In this document: positions 21,485 through 31,519 of the stretch, piece by piece
Layout of the letters: every line of letters starts with the position of its first letter
Position numbering within the stretch: position 1 is the stretch's first letter
Origin: Sialis fuliginosa
Taxonomy: Eukaryota; Arthropoda; Insecta; Megaloptera; Sialidae
Direction of reading: 5' to 3'
Assembly (NCBI GenBank): GCA_961205875.1
Contig: OY540812.1
Location: forward strand, 33,365,098 to 33,429,097
DNA: 64,000 nt
The notes under the pieces: model-generated
Databases searched by the model: none
What the model saw: the letters and a program-made list of their open reading frames with translations, nothing else
What the model was told of the DNA's origin: nothing
Program-made: the position numbers and the translations under genes

Positions 21485-24400
21485 TCGCTAAGGTTGGAAG
21501 AGGTCACCGACCACCTAAGCGAATCGAAGCAGTGACCGAATCTAAAACCTCCACGAAGTTGGCGTACATCTTGTCACGCAAGGATGACGATGAAAGACCG
21601 TTTTTGGAAGTGAACATTTTGGGAAAAATAATTTGTGGCTTGTTGGATTCGGGGGCTTCCCGATCAATCGTGGGTGAGGATGGATGGAGACTATTACGAG
21701 AGCTAGGTTTACCCATCCAGAGATCGAAACATTTGTCCTGCACCGTGGCGAACGGACAAGAACTGGAATGCGTGGGTATTATGGAAGTTCCGATCCAGTT
21801 AGAGGGTCGTGTGAGAGTGGTGAAGCTGCTGGTGGTCCCTCGAGTCAGCTACCCTCTCATACTGGGCCTAGACTTCTGGAAGTCGATGGAAATAGTGCCA
21901 AATGTCCGAACGGGAAAATGGTTTTTCTCTAAGAGTCCGGTGAATGCCATCCACGGGCCGAATGACGAAACCCTTCGATCCAACCTAACAACAGAACAAA
22001 GCCAACAGTTATTAGAAACTACCGCCAGTTACTTTAAGAAGATGCCGAAATTAGGATGTACTCACCTGGTAGAACATGAAGTGCTTGCAGAGGGTAACCC
22101 AATCAAACAACGGTATTACCCTGTATCGCCGAACATCCTGCGGTACATTAACACAGAAGTAGACACCATGCTAAAAGAAGGCATAATTGAACCTTCTACT
22201 AGTGCCTGGTCCTCACCGATAATTCTGGCCAAAAAGAAGGATGGATCGTACAGGTTCTGTGTCGACTACCGAAAGGTCAACCAAGTGACGAAAAGGGATG
22301 CCTATCCCCTCCCGTACATATCTGCCATCTTAGATCGACTAAGGGACGCCAGATATCTATCGTCTCTCGACCTCAAATCAGCCTACTGGCAGATTCCGGT
22401 GGCGAAAGATAGCCGAGACAAGACAGCATTTACTGTTCCCGGGAGAGGCTTATTCCAGTTTTGCCGTATGCCGTTTGGTCTTCACAACTCTCCGGCTACG
22501 TGGCAGCGTTTGATAGACCGTGTTTTAGGGCCGGAGTTGGAACCGTTCGTGTTCGTTTACTTGGATGATATCATCATAAGTACGCAGACGTTCGAACAAC
22601 ATCTAGACGTTTTACGAAGAGTCTTCTCCAGGTTACTAAAAGCCAATCTGTCACTAAGTGCGGAAAAATGTCAGTTCTGTAGACCAGAACTCAAGTACTT
22701 GGGATACGTAGTCGACCAGAACGGCCTACATGTCGATCCAGACAAGGTGTCAGCCATTGTAAATATTCTTCCTCCTAAGAATGTGGCCGAAGTACGCCGC
22801 ATCATCGGAATGGCAAGCTGGTATAGACGATTTATACCAAACTTTTCCACAACCATCGCACCACTGACGGAGTTGTTGAAGAAAGCCAAACGATGGTCCT
22901 GGACAGAAACATGTGACAAGGCGTTGAGGGATCTCAAGAACGCGCTGATCTCGGCACCGATTTTGACTTGCCCAGACTTTGACCTCCCGTTTGTGTTACA
23001 AACAGACGCCAGTGACTATGGACTGGGGGCGGTTCTTTCCCAACAATTTCCCGACGGTGAGCACGTCATTGGTTACGCCAGTCGAACGATGAATAAAGCT
23101 GAGCGCAATTATTCAACGACCGAGAAAGAATGTCTGGCAGTCATTTGGTCAATTGAGAAGTTCCGTCCGTATCTCGAAGGGTCGAAGTTTACCGTAATAA
23201 CCGATCACCATTCTTTGGTATGGTTAAACAACTTGAAGGATCCGGCAGGACGATTGGCCAGATGGGCTGTCAGACTACAGCAATACAATTTCACAGTGGT
23301 GCACCGAAAAGGAAAAGATCACCTGGTCCCAGATGCTCTATCGAGAAGTGTACCGGTGGACGTTATCGATGCGCCAAACAACTCAACGGATCAGTGGTAT
23401 ACAAAGGTTTACCAGAAAACACAAAAGTTTCCACGTAAGATGTCCAACTGGCGTATCGAAGACGAAAACTTGTTTAAGAAGGTACGAGGCTCTGGAGGCG
23501 TCGGAAATAGTGGATGGAGAAAGGTCCTCCCGAAGGAAAGTAGGCCCGAAGCATTATATGAAGGTCACGACGAGCCCACCTCTGGTCACCTGGGTGTGAA
23601 TAAATCTTACCATCGTCTGGCCCAAAATTATTACTGGCCGAAGATGCGAGCCGATGTAGCCCGCTATATCCGGAGTTGTCAGGTGTGCGCGGAACAAAAA
23701 CCGATTCAAGCACCACCCGCCGGTCTGATGGGGAATCGTCCTCAGATCAAGCAGCCTTGGCAATTGATTAGTATTGATCTAATAGGACCACTGCCCCGAT
23801 CTACGCAAGGTAATTGTTATATCTTGGTGGTATCGGACTATTTTAGTAAAATGCCACTGCTGTTTCCTTTGCGGACAGCCAAAGCACGTCCCATTATTAA
23901 AAGATTGGAGGAGGAGGTTTTCCTACTGTTTGGAGTGCCCCAATATGTAATCTGCGATAACGGAGTGCAGTTTCGAAGTACCGAATTTGCCGCTATCCTT
24001 CGGAAATATGGAGTCCAGCCATTATTTACGGCCAATTATCACCCACAAGCCAACCCAGTAGAGCGGGTAAATCGCGTCGTTAAAACGATGATCCGCTCTT
24101 ACCTAAAAGATGAAAATCATAAGCGCTGGGACGAAAACTTGGCAAAGCTAGGCTGTGCTCTAAGAACAGCGAAGCACGACGTCCTGGAAGAAACTCCGTA
24201 CTTCGTAAACTTCGGTAGGCAGCACGTGCTGGACGGTAAAAGCTTTGGGAGGCAACAAGTCAGACCGGAGATAAACATGGGACGAGACAACACGGAGGAA
24301 AGAAATGAGTTATTTACCAGGCTGCACAACCGCGTGACCGAACAGTTACGAAAAGCCCACGACCGCAACCAAAAGACCTACAACTTGCGTAGACGACCGG

Positions 24401-24615
24401 TGGAATACGAGGTAGGACAGGAAGTTATGAAAAAGAACTATGTCTTGTCAGACGCAACCCGTAATTTCGCTGCTGGTCTAGCACCAAAGTTCGTAGGCCC
24501 GTTTCGGATTCGACGGAAGGTGTCGAATCTCGCTTACGAACTAACAGACGAGGAAGGTCGATCAAAGGGTATATGGCACGTATCGGACCTCAAACCTCAT
24601 CTAGCAAATTTCTGA
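21427..24615 (+). CDS. pol: Pol polyprotein of element 1 (protease, RT, RNase H, integrase)
   Basis: The open frame has 1,062 codons and overlaps the gag end by 58 nt in the -1 frame. Translation probably enters by frameshifting at 21481 rather than at its first ATG. Domains by residue of this frame: aspartic protease with D74-S-G; reverse transcriptase at about 230-410 with YLDD at 378-381; RNase H at about 515-640 with D527 in TDAS; integrase zinc finger H721, H729, C751, C754; catalytic D784, D844 and E879 (34 residues between the last two); a GPF-type C-terminal module near residue 1015-1025, then WHVSDLKPHL. All catalytic residues are present and there are no stops. No chromodomain or env is seen. 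Confidence 0.93.
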   Translation: MRNSEHCKIPMSTLPSKKLIAKVGRGHRPPKRIEAVTESKTSTKLAYILSRKDDDERPFLEVNILGKIICGLLDSGASRSIVGEDGWRLLRELGLPIQRSKHLSCTVANGQELECVGIMEVPIQLEGRVRVVKLLVVPRVSYPLILGLDFWKSMEIVPNVRTGKWFFSKSPVNAIHGPNDETLRSNLTTEQSQQLLETTASYFKKMPKLGCTHLVEHEVLAEGNPIKQRYYPVSPNILRYINTEVDTMLKEGIIEPSTSAWSSPIILAKKKDGSYRFCVDYRKVNQVTKRDAYPLPYISAILDRLRDARYLSSLDLKSAYWQIPVAKDSRDKTAFTVPGRGLFQFCRMPFGLHNSPATWQRLIDRVLGPELEPFVFVYLDDIIISTQTFEQHLDVLRRVFSRLLKANLSLSAEKCQFCRPELKYLGYVVDQNGLHVDPDKVSAIVNILPPKNVAEVRRIIGMASWYRRFIPNFSTTIAPLTELLKKAKRWSWTETCDKALRDLKNALISAPILTCPDFDLPFVLQTDASDYGLGAVLSQQFPDGEHVIGYASRTMNKAERNYSTTEKECLAVIWSIEKFRPYLEGSKFTVITDHHSLVWLNNLKDPAGRLARWAVRLQQYNFTVVHRKGKDHLVPDALSRSVPVDVIDAPNNSTDQWYTKVYQKTQKFPRKMSNWRIEDENLFKKVRGSGGVGNSGWRKVLPKESRPEALYEGHDEPTSGHLGVNKSYHRLAQNYYWPKMRADVARYIRSCQVCAEQKPIQAPPAGLMGNRPQIKQPWQLISIDLIGPLPRSTQGNCYILVVSDYFSKMPLLFPLRTAKARPIIKRLEEEVFLLFGVPQYVICDNGVQFRSTEFAAILRKYGVQPLFTANYHPQANPVERVNRVVKTMIRSYLKDENHKRWDENLAKLGCALRTAKHDVLEETPYFVNFGRQHVLDGKSFGRQQVRPEINMGRDNTEERNELFTRLHNRVTEQLRKAHDRNQKTYNLRRRPVEYEVGQEVMKKNYVLSDATRNFAAGLAPKFVGPFRIRRKVSNLAYELTDEEGRSKGIWHVSDLKPHLANF
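21475..21481 (+). other. -1 ribosomal frameshift heptamer A AAA AAC
   Basis: In the gag frame the seven bases read A AAA AAC, with codons AAA and AAC immediately before the TAA stop at 21482-21484. This is the canonical X XXY YYZ heptamer used by retroviral -1 frameshift sites. Slippage puts the ribosome into the pol frame with CTA at 21481 as the next codon. Confidence 0.85.
21485..21522 (+). other. Predicted stem-loop downstream of the slippery site
   Basis: TCGCT (21485-21489) pairs with AGCGA (21518-21522). GGTTGG (21492-21497) pairs with CCGACC (21507-21512) including one G.U, over a 9-nt loop. An alternative register pairs AGG with CCT. It starts 3 nt after the heptamer, shorter than the usual 5-9 nt, so the basal pairs may be open when the ribosome pauses. 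Confidence 0.6.
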
Positions 24616-24628
24616 GAGAAATTCGCGC

Positions 24629-24646
24629 GGGAGAAAGAGGGGGATT
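24629..24646 (+). other. Polypurine tract of element 1
   Basis: CGGGAGAAAGAGGGGGA followed by TT directly precedes the 3' LTR. It is the expected primer site for plus-strand DNA synthesis. Confidence 0.8.
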
Positions 24647-25731
24647 TGTAACGGGTTTTTTTATAGTGCCCCCCCTGTTACACATTTTTTTTAATTTTCA
24701 TTAAAATATTTCCATCTTATTTTTATCCTATTTCGTGAAATGTTTACATACGCAGATATTTTATTTCTTATAATTGTACGGCGAGCGATTTTCAACCTTA
24801 AACTATGATTTGACGTAACGGCAAGTACACCCGTCGTTACAAGTCAGGGATGTACGCGTGAACCGGTAGACGCAAGTACGCGGCGATAAGAGCGTGTGCA
24901 AGTGTATTGCACGATATAACAGTGGTAATCCAATTGTTGAGGGAGCCCGGAAGGAATTGAAGAGTCTAGGATTGGAGGCCCACCTAGACTCACTTAAGTG
25001 TAAGGAGAAACCCTTCTAAGGAACCTAGACGACGGGGAGTGGAGGTCCAGCCCCGCCGGACATCAGGAGTAGAACGGAGAGCCGCTACTTTATTAGTGCC
25101 GTATCACTCGCTTATTTGTTTTAACAAAGTTCACGTGGAAAATTAAGTGCCGCGGAGTGAGTACCGCGAAAGCCGCATCACCGAAAAAGTGTGTTAAATC
25201 CGTCAGTTATATGTGCTAGAATCGGCGTGTGCAGTGTGTCTCAGTAGTGTAAAGTTTTGGTCATGTTGTTTAATTGTTTTTTTTATTAATCAGGATAAAT
25301 TTATATTATAACTTATAACTTAGTATTAAGAATAATTTAAGATATATATAGATATAAGCATATCCAGCATATCAACAATTTATTTATTACCGCAGAATCA
25401 TTGCCATTATATTATTTTCATTTTATTTCGTAATTAAATTTTTGTTTATTATTAAAGAAAAAGAGAAAAAGGATAAAGTATTTTATTCATATGTCTGTGT
25501 TGTTAATAATTATCAAACCGTACGTTAAAATTCTTCCCCTCTACAGAAGTCAACAAAATCAGCGGAGTTTTGTGGTACCTCTGGCTAAAGACCACGTGGC
25601 GCCCAAATCAATTTTTTTTAACTTTTATTGTTATCGTAATTTCTATATTGTTTATCCACATTTTAATCCACCCCGTCTCCACTGAGCGAGGCTCGGCACA
25701 ATATTTCCGTAACGACGATTTTGTCGTCACA
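24647..25731 (+). repeat. 3' LTR of element 1 (1,085 bp)
   Basis: It has the same length and, as far as I can compare by eye, the same sequence as 18271-19355, including the internal TGGCGCCCAA at 25597. It is followed by ACAT (25732-25735). Identical LTRs imply recent insertion because they are copied from one template at integration. Confidence 0.93.
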
Positions 25732-25735
25732 ACAT

Positions 25736-26752
25736 CAGTTCTTAAATGCATTCAATTTATTATTTTTCCAAGAAATAAATTCTTCCTATTACCTTCTTCA
25801 ATTTTTTATATTTAGCGACTGCTGTTAAAAATTATTAAATACTTTTCAATATTTTTAGGGTATTATTACCTTTTAATTTAATCTTGATGAAAAAGTATCA
25901 ATTTGAATGTAACTGAATTTTTATTATACCGAGTTTGAAAGATAAATATTATTATATACATAATATAAAAAATTTCAGTTTATTTTTATAAGTTTTTTTT
26001 TACCGATTCGAGTTTTACATCTAAAAATCTATATAGAAAACATAATTTTCCACTAACAAATCATAGGACGTAAATGTATGTCAGTTGGTCGTAGGTGATA
26101 CGCGTCAAGTTTTACTTTATGGCAGCTGGTCATAATAAATACTAAGTATAGACATCGACTTGATTAGTTAGAATTACAATTGTTCCTAAAATAAACACAA
26201 TTTGCGAGAAAAAACAAGTTCATCCATCACATTAATTAAAAACACATTTCTTTTTGTTCACACTGTATTAATATTATTATAACAAAAAACCTTATTTTTC
26301 TATAGCTAGTTTTTTTATTTTCTTTTTATAAAGGGGTACGCAGTCTTATGAGAAATTTTATTGGGGTACGTGGGGCTATAAGATTGATAACCCCTGTATT
26401 AGACAATACAAGCTAGATATTAAGTTCTTTCTCGACGACGTTCACTAAACGTTGCAAAATTACAAAAGACGAGTTAATACTCACGAAACTACTCTGTTTC
26501 AAAAAGAACTGAAATAAAATAAATATCATATTCTTTTTTAACTTTATCAAATGTAAATTAAATTTGCATGTATGCTTGGAAATAGGGTAAAAGTTAAAAT
26601 ATTCAGGTCTATGCCCTGGGGAATCTCCACCATTAAAAAGTATCGAAGCTATCGTTTGACTATGTTAATATTATATAAAGAATACTGTACCAAAGTTTAT
26701 TGTAATATACTATATGACATTTCGTGTTATTGAATGAATACAGTTTAGTCAT
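25736..26752. other. AT-rich non-coding region
   Basis: I see nothing beyond low-complexity AT-rich sequence. No domain-bearing frame and no clear repeat boundary. Confidence 0.4.
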
Positions 26753-26922
26753 ATAAGATAGGCACTGGCACCGGTCTTGGACTCTTGTTTAATTAAATGT
26801 ACTAAATTAGAAATATTTATTGATATCTGATTATTGCCATTTCTGAATCATAAACTTTAGACACTGTAAAACGACTTAATTTGATGACAATCGGCCAATG
26901 GCTGTCAAAATGGGAGATATTT
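26753..26922 (+). mobile_element. TIR element RepA, 5' fragment (copy 3)
   Basis: It shares GGCACTGGCACCGGTCTTGG, AATGTACTAAATTAGAAATA, CCATTTCTGAAT and TTTGATGACAATCGGCC with RepA copies at 28862-29418 and 39603-42926. It breaks off at a further TIR element starting at 26923. Confidence 0.6.
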
Positions 26923-27312
26923 AGGGTCGATCTAGACTATCGACCCGGTTTCGGGTCGATCTCGCTGCAATCAAATCTTATGATATTTACATTAACGAAC
27001 CGGTCACGGGCTAGTCTCGGTACAATACAAGCCCTTAGGGTCGATCCAGACCATCGAGACGACCTTGGTCCGGTCTCACTTCAGTCAAATTTTCAGTATA
27101 GTAAAACTGTATCGGGGCGTGATTCGACCAAAACTTGAGCGATACGTATAGTGTGAATGATTTCATTGTTTTTTGTTTATTTATGTTTGATTGGAGCGAG
27201 ACCGGACCGATACCGGCCCGAAAGGGGATCGATTCTTCGAAATTTATGGGTACAATTCATGCCAGGTTCGATCACACTCCAGTAAAATATTCCTTCTAGT
27301 CTGTATCGACCC
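26923..27312. mobile_element. TIR element with GGGTCGAT-tiled ends
   Basis: The left end AGGGTCGATCTAGACTA and the right end TAGTCTGTATCGACCC are inverted repeats. GGGTCGAT, GACCCGG and GACCGGTC words recur through both ends, giving unusually high local GC. The 85-codon frame across it reads repeat sequence. No target duplication could be fixed, so the class is uncertain; the motif-tiled layout resembles the hAT-like elements of the window. Confidence 0.5.
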
Positions 27313-28861
27313 GTAATGTCCAAAGGGCTGTAGCACGATTTCGCAAAACTGGAGGCTACACCAGTAGAGTTTGATCAGACAGAAGAAGGCGTGCAACTCT
27401 TCGGAACGACCACTTTCTTACTTTAAGAATCTTAAGAAACAGTCTCGACTGCAATTAGTACATGGAACGAATTGTAAGAGGTAGCTGTCAGTCAAATAGT
27501 CGTAAGGAGAAGGTTAGAAGAATACGAGATTGAAAACAAATAGATGTATTTTTTTAAATTCATATTGTATGCGACAAATATGTAGCTATTGGAAAAGTAA
27601 ATGTCGGTAGAAAAAAATAAACAAGCCGAGGATTCAACACTTGAGGTCCACACAACCAACTTCCCAACATGATATGACTATAAATACTTGAATACTGATT
27701 ATTTATTGTTTCTATAATGTCAATAATATAATACACATTTTTAGAATAACTTATCTGAAAATTTTAATTTAATAGCGTTTGTTTCCAAGGCAACATAAAT
27801 TATTAAACGTATTTATTAGTATTTGAAATTCAAATTTTGATTGCGGCTTTCACCCCTTCAATAGCTATTTAGGCACGTATAAAAAATAAATACTGAAATA
27901 CATGTTTCATTATTTCTATTGTAGAATATTTTCATATGATAAGTTTCAAGTAAATCCAACCAAAAAAATATTTTTACCCCCGTAAAATTTTACACCCTTT
28001 TAACCCCCGTAGGGGTTGAATTTTTAAAAATCCTTTCTTTCAGATCATATTCACGTCAAGATGCTTCGACTGGCACCCCAACGAAGTCAATAGCATTTCT
28101 TATTGGCGAGATTTCGTGCACGTAAAAAATGACACACACACACATACATCTTTCTGAAAATAGTGTAAATAGACTATAATGATCTTGAAACATAAAAATA
28201 TGTTAAAATTTTGATTTTGATTTTCGGACCGATTACCATAACTTCCTGTTGAGTAGTTAAAAATACCATACAAGAGTTCAAAATTCGCCATACAAATCAT
28301 AAAATAACTTAAAATAATTTATAAAGTTCGAATAGGAATAGAATTAAAAATAAGTAAATTTATTCTAGTTGCTAAATAAAATTTACAAAACTTTCAAAAG
28401 AGAAAAACAATTATTATTACATAAATGTACAATAAAATGAAATATTTTTCAATTTTTGTTAAATAGAACTAGTCAAGGGTTAAAATAATGATAAACTCTG
28501 TTTAATATTCAATACATATAATATGTATAAAAATAACTGTTAATTTAATATACAAATTAATGCTAATATAAGCTATAATGTTAATTTGCATATCCTTGTT
28601 TATTTTTTTAATTTTATAACATTACACCGTATTTACTGTACACTTATAATTAAACAATGATTTATTACTCGTGAATTAACACATGAATATCATTTTTCAT
28701 TTTTAGTATAATCCAATGTATTCAAATTATAATATTATGTGAGGTCTATATTGACTTCTTTTCATATATTATTATGTTTTAAAGGTTAATTTTTATTTTG
28801 ATGATTTGACCAAAATAAAGTAAACGAACAAATAAAATAAATATGGTATTTAATGTTATAT
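27313..28861. other. Non-coding region with a conserved repeat word
   Basis: No gene recognised. At 27777-27900 the words GTTTCCAAGGCAACATAAAT and CACCCCTTCAATAGCTATTT recur in the same order at 41519-41600 and 42343-42440, marking a dispersed repeat. A segment at 27320-27540 is richer in GC but has no domain in any frame. Confidence 0.45.
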
Positions 28862-29418
28862 ATAAGGTAGTGGCACAAGTCTTGGCAAGGACCCCAGTAA
28901 TGGAAAAATTTTAATTAAATGTACTGAATTAGAAATATGTGTTATTTGATTACCACCATTTCTGAATATTAATCTACATATATACATTTAACTGTCTTAC
29001 AGCGTGATTTGATGACAATCGGCCAACAGGTATCAAAATGGTGGAAATTCAAACTAATTATTAGTATAATTTATTTATTAATTATTATATTATCATAACA
29101 AATGCTTTACATTTTGCAAAGACGATTCTTTCTTTTATATCTTCTATGTCTTTGTAATCATTAGCAAGTGTCCATCACTGCGTGCTCATTACTGGTTCTA
29201 CTTTTGCCATAACTGGAGAAAAAACATGAACAAAATAAAAGGCTATAATTTAAAAAACAAAGTATATTTGCGGACTTTGGTAATTAAATTGATTAAATAA
29301 AGAGTTACTTGTTTTTGTTAGTAACACGAGTTCATCAGAATTACAAAAAACAAACCCATTAATCCAAAAAAACGAACACTTGCTCTTATAGCTGCGATAT
29401 CTGGTGCCTTTACCTTAT
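28862..29418. mobile_element. TIR element RepA, copy 1 (557 bp, uninterrupted)
   Basis: Left end ATAAGGTAGTGGCAC; right end GGTGCCTTTACCTTAT. It is non-coding. It gives the empty-site sequence for RepA copy 2 at 39603-42926, which carries three insertions relative to this copy. Target duplication is unclear, so the superfamily is open. Confidence 0.65.
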
Positions 29419-29593
29419 GTATTATTTTAAATCATATTTGCAATAGAGGAAAGTTGGTATATATGGAACAGGAGGGTAATATGGACACCTCATTTTGCTA
29501 CTTTATTTTAAATTTTATTTATTTTGACTTCGAGGTTTTAAGTGATTATATGTCAATAAAATCGTTATATGTGATATAATATTATTTATTATT

Positions 29594-29630
29594 ATAGACG
29601 TTTCGTCATGTTTCAGACTTCATCGGTATC
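29594..29630 (-). ncRNA. Degenerate hammerhead ribozyme-like motif
   Basis: The minus strand reads GATA, CCGATGA, one extra A, GTC-TG paired with CA-T-GAC around AAA, GAAA, CG, TC, then TATA. Layout equals the HH-B motif: extra base before stem II, bulged T in stem II, minimal stem III, and a short stem I (ATA/TAT). The core CTGATGA has become CCGATGA, changing the essential U4, so it is a fossil at best. The cleavage triplet GUC is intact. Confidence 0.4.
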
Positions 29631-30297
29631 TTTTGATAACAATGATACTTTTACATATTTATATTTAACAATAGGACTATTTTACAACACTTCTACTGGA
29701 GTTCATTTTGTTAATTAACAAACGAACCTCAAAAATTAAGCTGACGTAACTTACTTGGCGTTCTTAAAATTCGAAATTTTCTTGAACTTGCTTGATATCG
29801 TATTATTTGTTCAAATAAAAATAAAATATAACAGAGATACTAACTTTTTTTTGTCTCTGACTAGACTCGTATCCTAATTTAAAATTTTGGGGGGGGGGGC
29901 AGCTGCTGGACACGTTTGTTATGGGTGATAGGTATGTTTTTAAACGCAATAAATATTCTGTGTTTGTGACTACCTAACCGTGTGACAACCAAACCGTGTT
30001 TCCCCTATAAGAATTTCGAGTGAAATTGCTATCAACTTACGGAAACAAATAAAACGCGCACTATTTTATATGAAATGAGAAATAGTGAAGAACATTAAAT
30101 AAACTATTATAACATTAGTATATTTTGTGTTTTAACACTAGCGTTAATAATATACCTTTGTTCATTAAAGAACTAAAATGCCACAAAGAAAAAAAAATTG
30201 CTCCATGAAATGGCTAAATGAGTACTAGGTTGGTGAGATTTGTACTAAATGAGCAATATCATGTATTAATATAATATTTTATAAATCGGTACAGGTA

Positions 30298-30440
30298 CAT
30301 CTTCAGGGCTCTTCTTCTTCATTTTAGAAGAGCACGAAACGTTGGCCGATAACACGACCAAATCGACGCGGCTTACACCCAGAAGCTAAGATCCATATCA
30401 AGATCATCGCGGAAGTCTCAAGACTTGTATGTCACACTTT
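30298..30440. mobile_element. HH-B hairpin element, copy 3, internally deleted
   Basis: It shares ACATCTTCAGGGCTCTTCTT, GAAACGTTGGCCGATAACAC, CGCGGCTTACACCCAGAAGC and CATCGCGGAAGTCTCAAGAC with 4267-4491. The plus-strand core CTGAAGA and stem II are deleted. A fourth fragment (GGATCTTAGCTTCTGGGT) is at 31593-31612. Confidence 0.55.
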
Positions 30441-31483
30441 ATGTTTAATGCTCAAAGTATATAAAATATTGCGCGCTTAAATACTACATTCAACTTATTC
30501 GTAGTATTTAACCCTAGACGGTTACTGTTAGGTACTCGTTTCGACTAATACAGCGAACGTTTATTGCTCGAATCTATATTTTTAACATAGTTAGTTGATT
30601 CCTCGTGCCAACTCAGTCGTCGGCAAGTAGTTTGACGGATCAACTGTGTCACGCGGGTAAATGTCACCATTTTCGATATACGAAGTTCTTATTAGCCGAA
30701 TCGACTAATGAATAGCCTCTTCGTAACTTTTTTTTGCTATATGCTAATATATATTTTTTTAAATCGATTTTTTTTTATTTTAGTTAAATTTAGATAATGT
30801 ATGTTTATTTCGTAAAAACATAAGATTATAATTTTTGTTTTGTTCTTTCTACAAAAGATTCTTAATCACGTTATTGTTATCTCGGTAAAAGTAGAATAAG
30901 ATTCTAATAAAAAGATTTCTAATAAAAAAAATACAAAAACTGCGTTTTTCATTTATATTCCACTATAATAACAGTTACAAAAAATGCAAAAACAAATCAA
31001 ATTATATGTATAATTAATGAGGATAATAATTGATGTTAGTCGAATCGACTAATGAAAAGCCTTCGTGTAGATAAAATATGATAAGTCTTCTAGGATTAAT
31101 ATTTTAGGAGTCAGTATGTAATTGAAACTAGTATAAACTCATTTTGTCTTCAAAATTTTATTACACAACATACAAAAATAACTGCTTGTATAAAACAGTA
31201 TCAAAATGGTTCAGAACAAAGTAAGCGAAATTTAATTTTCAGCAAAAATAATATTTTAAGAACATTAAAAATGTGTGTGAAAAGAAAACCATATAAATGA
31301 TAAAACGATTTATAAAAAAACTTTGGTAATTTATGGCCGTATAATAATGCACATTCACGTGGGAAGTGCTACAAACAATGTCGTTTCATACTCGTATTAC
31401 TCGTATATCGTTTATATGTAAATTACATAAATTTAAGGCTTTAAAGTAACATTATTTCAGAAGAAAAAGTAACTGACTCTTAC

Positions 31484-31519
31484 CTTGAAAACAGATTCAG
31501 TTTTGGCTTCGGTTCGACA
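31484..31519 (-). CDS. Candidate 36-nt internal exon of an unidentified gene
   Basis: The minus strand reads a pyrimidine-rich TTTATTTGTTTCTAG acceptor, 36 exon bases, then CAAG followed by GTAAGAGT, a near-perfect donor. The exon is open in phase 0 (ending in codons for E-S-V-F-K) and in one other phase. It is richer in GC than its flanks. A chance match is possible because nothing else fixes the gene. The candidate exon at 32.2 kb does not join to it in frame directly, so intermediate exons would be needed. Confidence 0.3.

Larger units (their letters stand above)
18271..25731 (+). mobile_element. Complete Ty3/gypsy LTR retrotransposon (element 1)
   Basis: The 7.46-kb element has, in order, a 5' LTR, a tRNA-Lys-type primer site, a leader of about 740 bp, gag, pol in the -1 frame, a polypurine tract and a 3' LTR, bounded by ACAT duplications. 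Both frames are open and the two LTRs look identical by eye, so insertion was recent and the copy may be mobile. Pol order is protease, reverse transcriptase, RNase H, integrase, which defines Ty3/gypsy rather than copia. There is no envelope frame between pol and the 3' LTR. The family name is not recognised. Confidence 0.93.
29419..31483. other. AT-rich non-coding region
   Basis: No gene is supported. It holds a G run near 29890, a hammerhead remnant (29594-29630), an HH-B fragment (30298-30440), and the near-dyad TTAGYCGAATCGACTAATGA twice in direct orientation at about 30694 and 31037. Confidence 0.5.

Noticed and set aside
21504-24368. Several minus-strand and alternative-frame open frames of 60-90 codons across gag and pol
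   Set aside because: They are shadows of the intact gag and pol frames; no independent motif or start context.
24616-24646. Envelope gene for element 1
   Set aside because: Only about 30 bases, including the polypurine tract, separate the pol stop from the 3' LTR.
26881-27138. 85-codon frame with unusual GC-rich codons
   Set aside because: The composition comes from GGGTCGAT/GACCGG motif tiling of a TIR element; stops occur just outside and no family is recognised.
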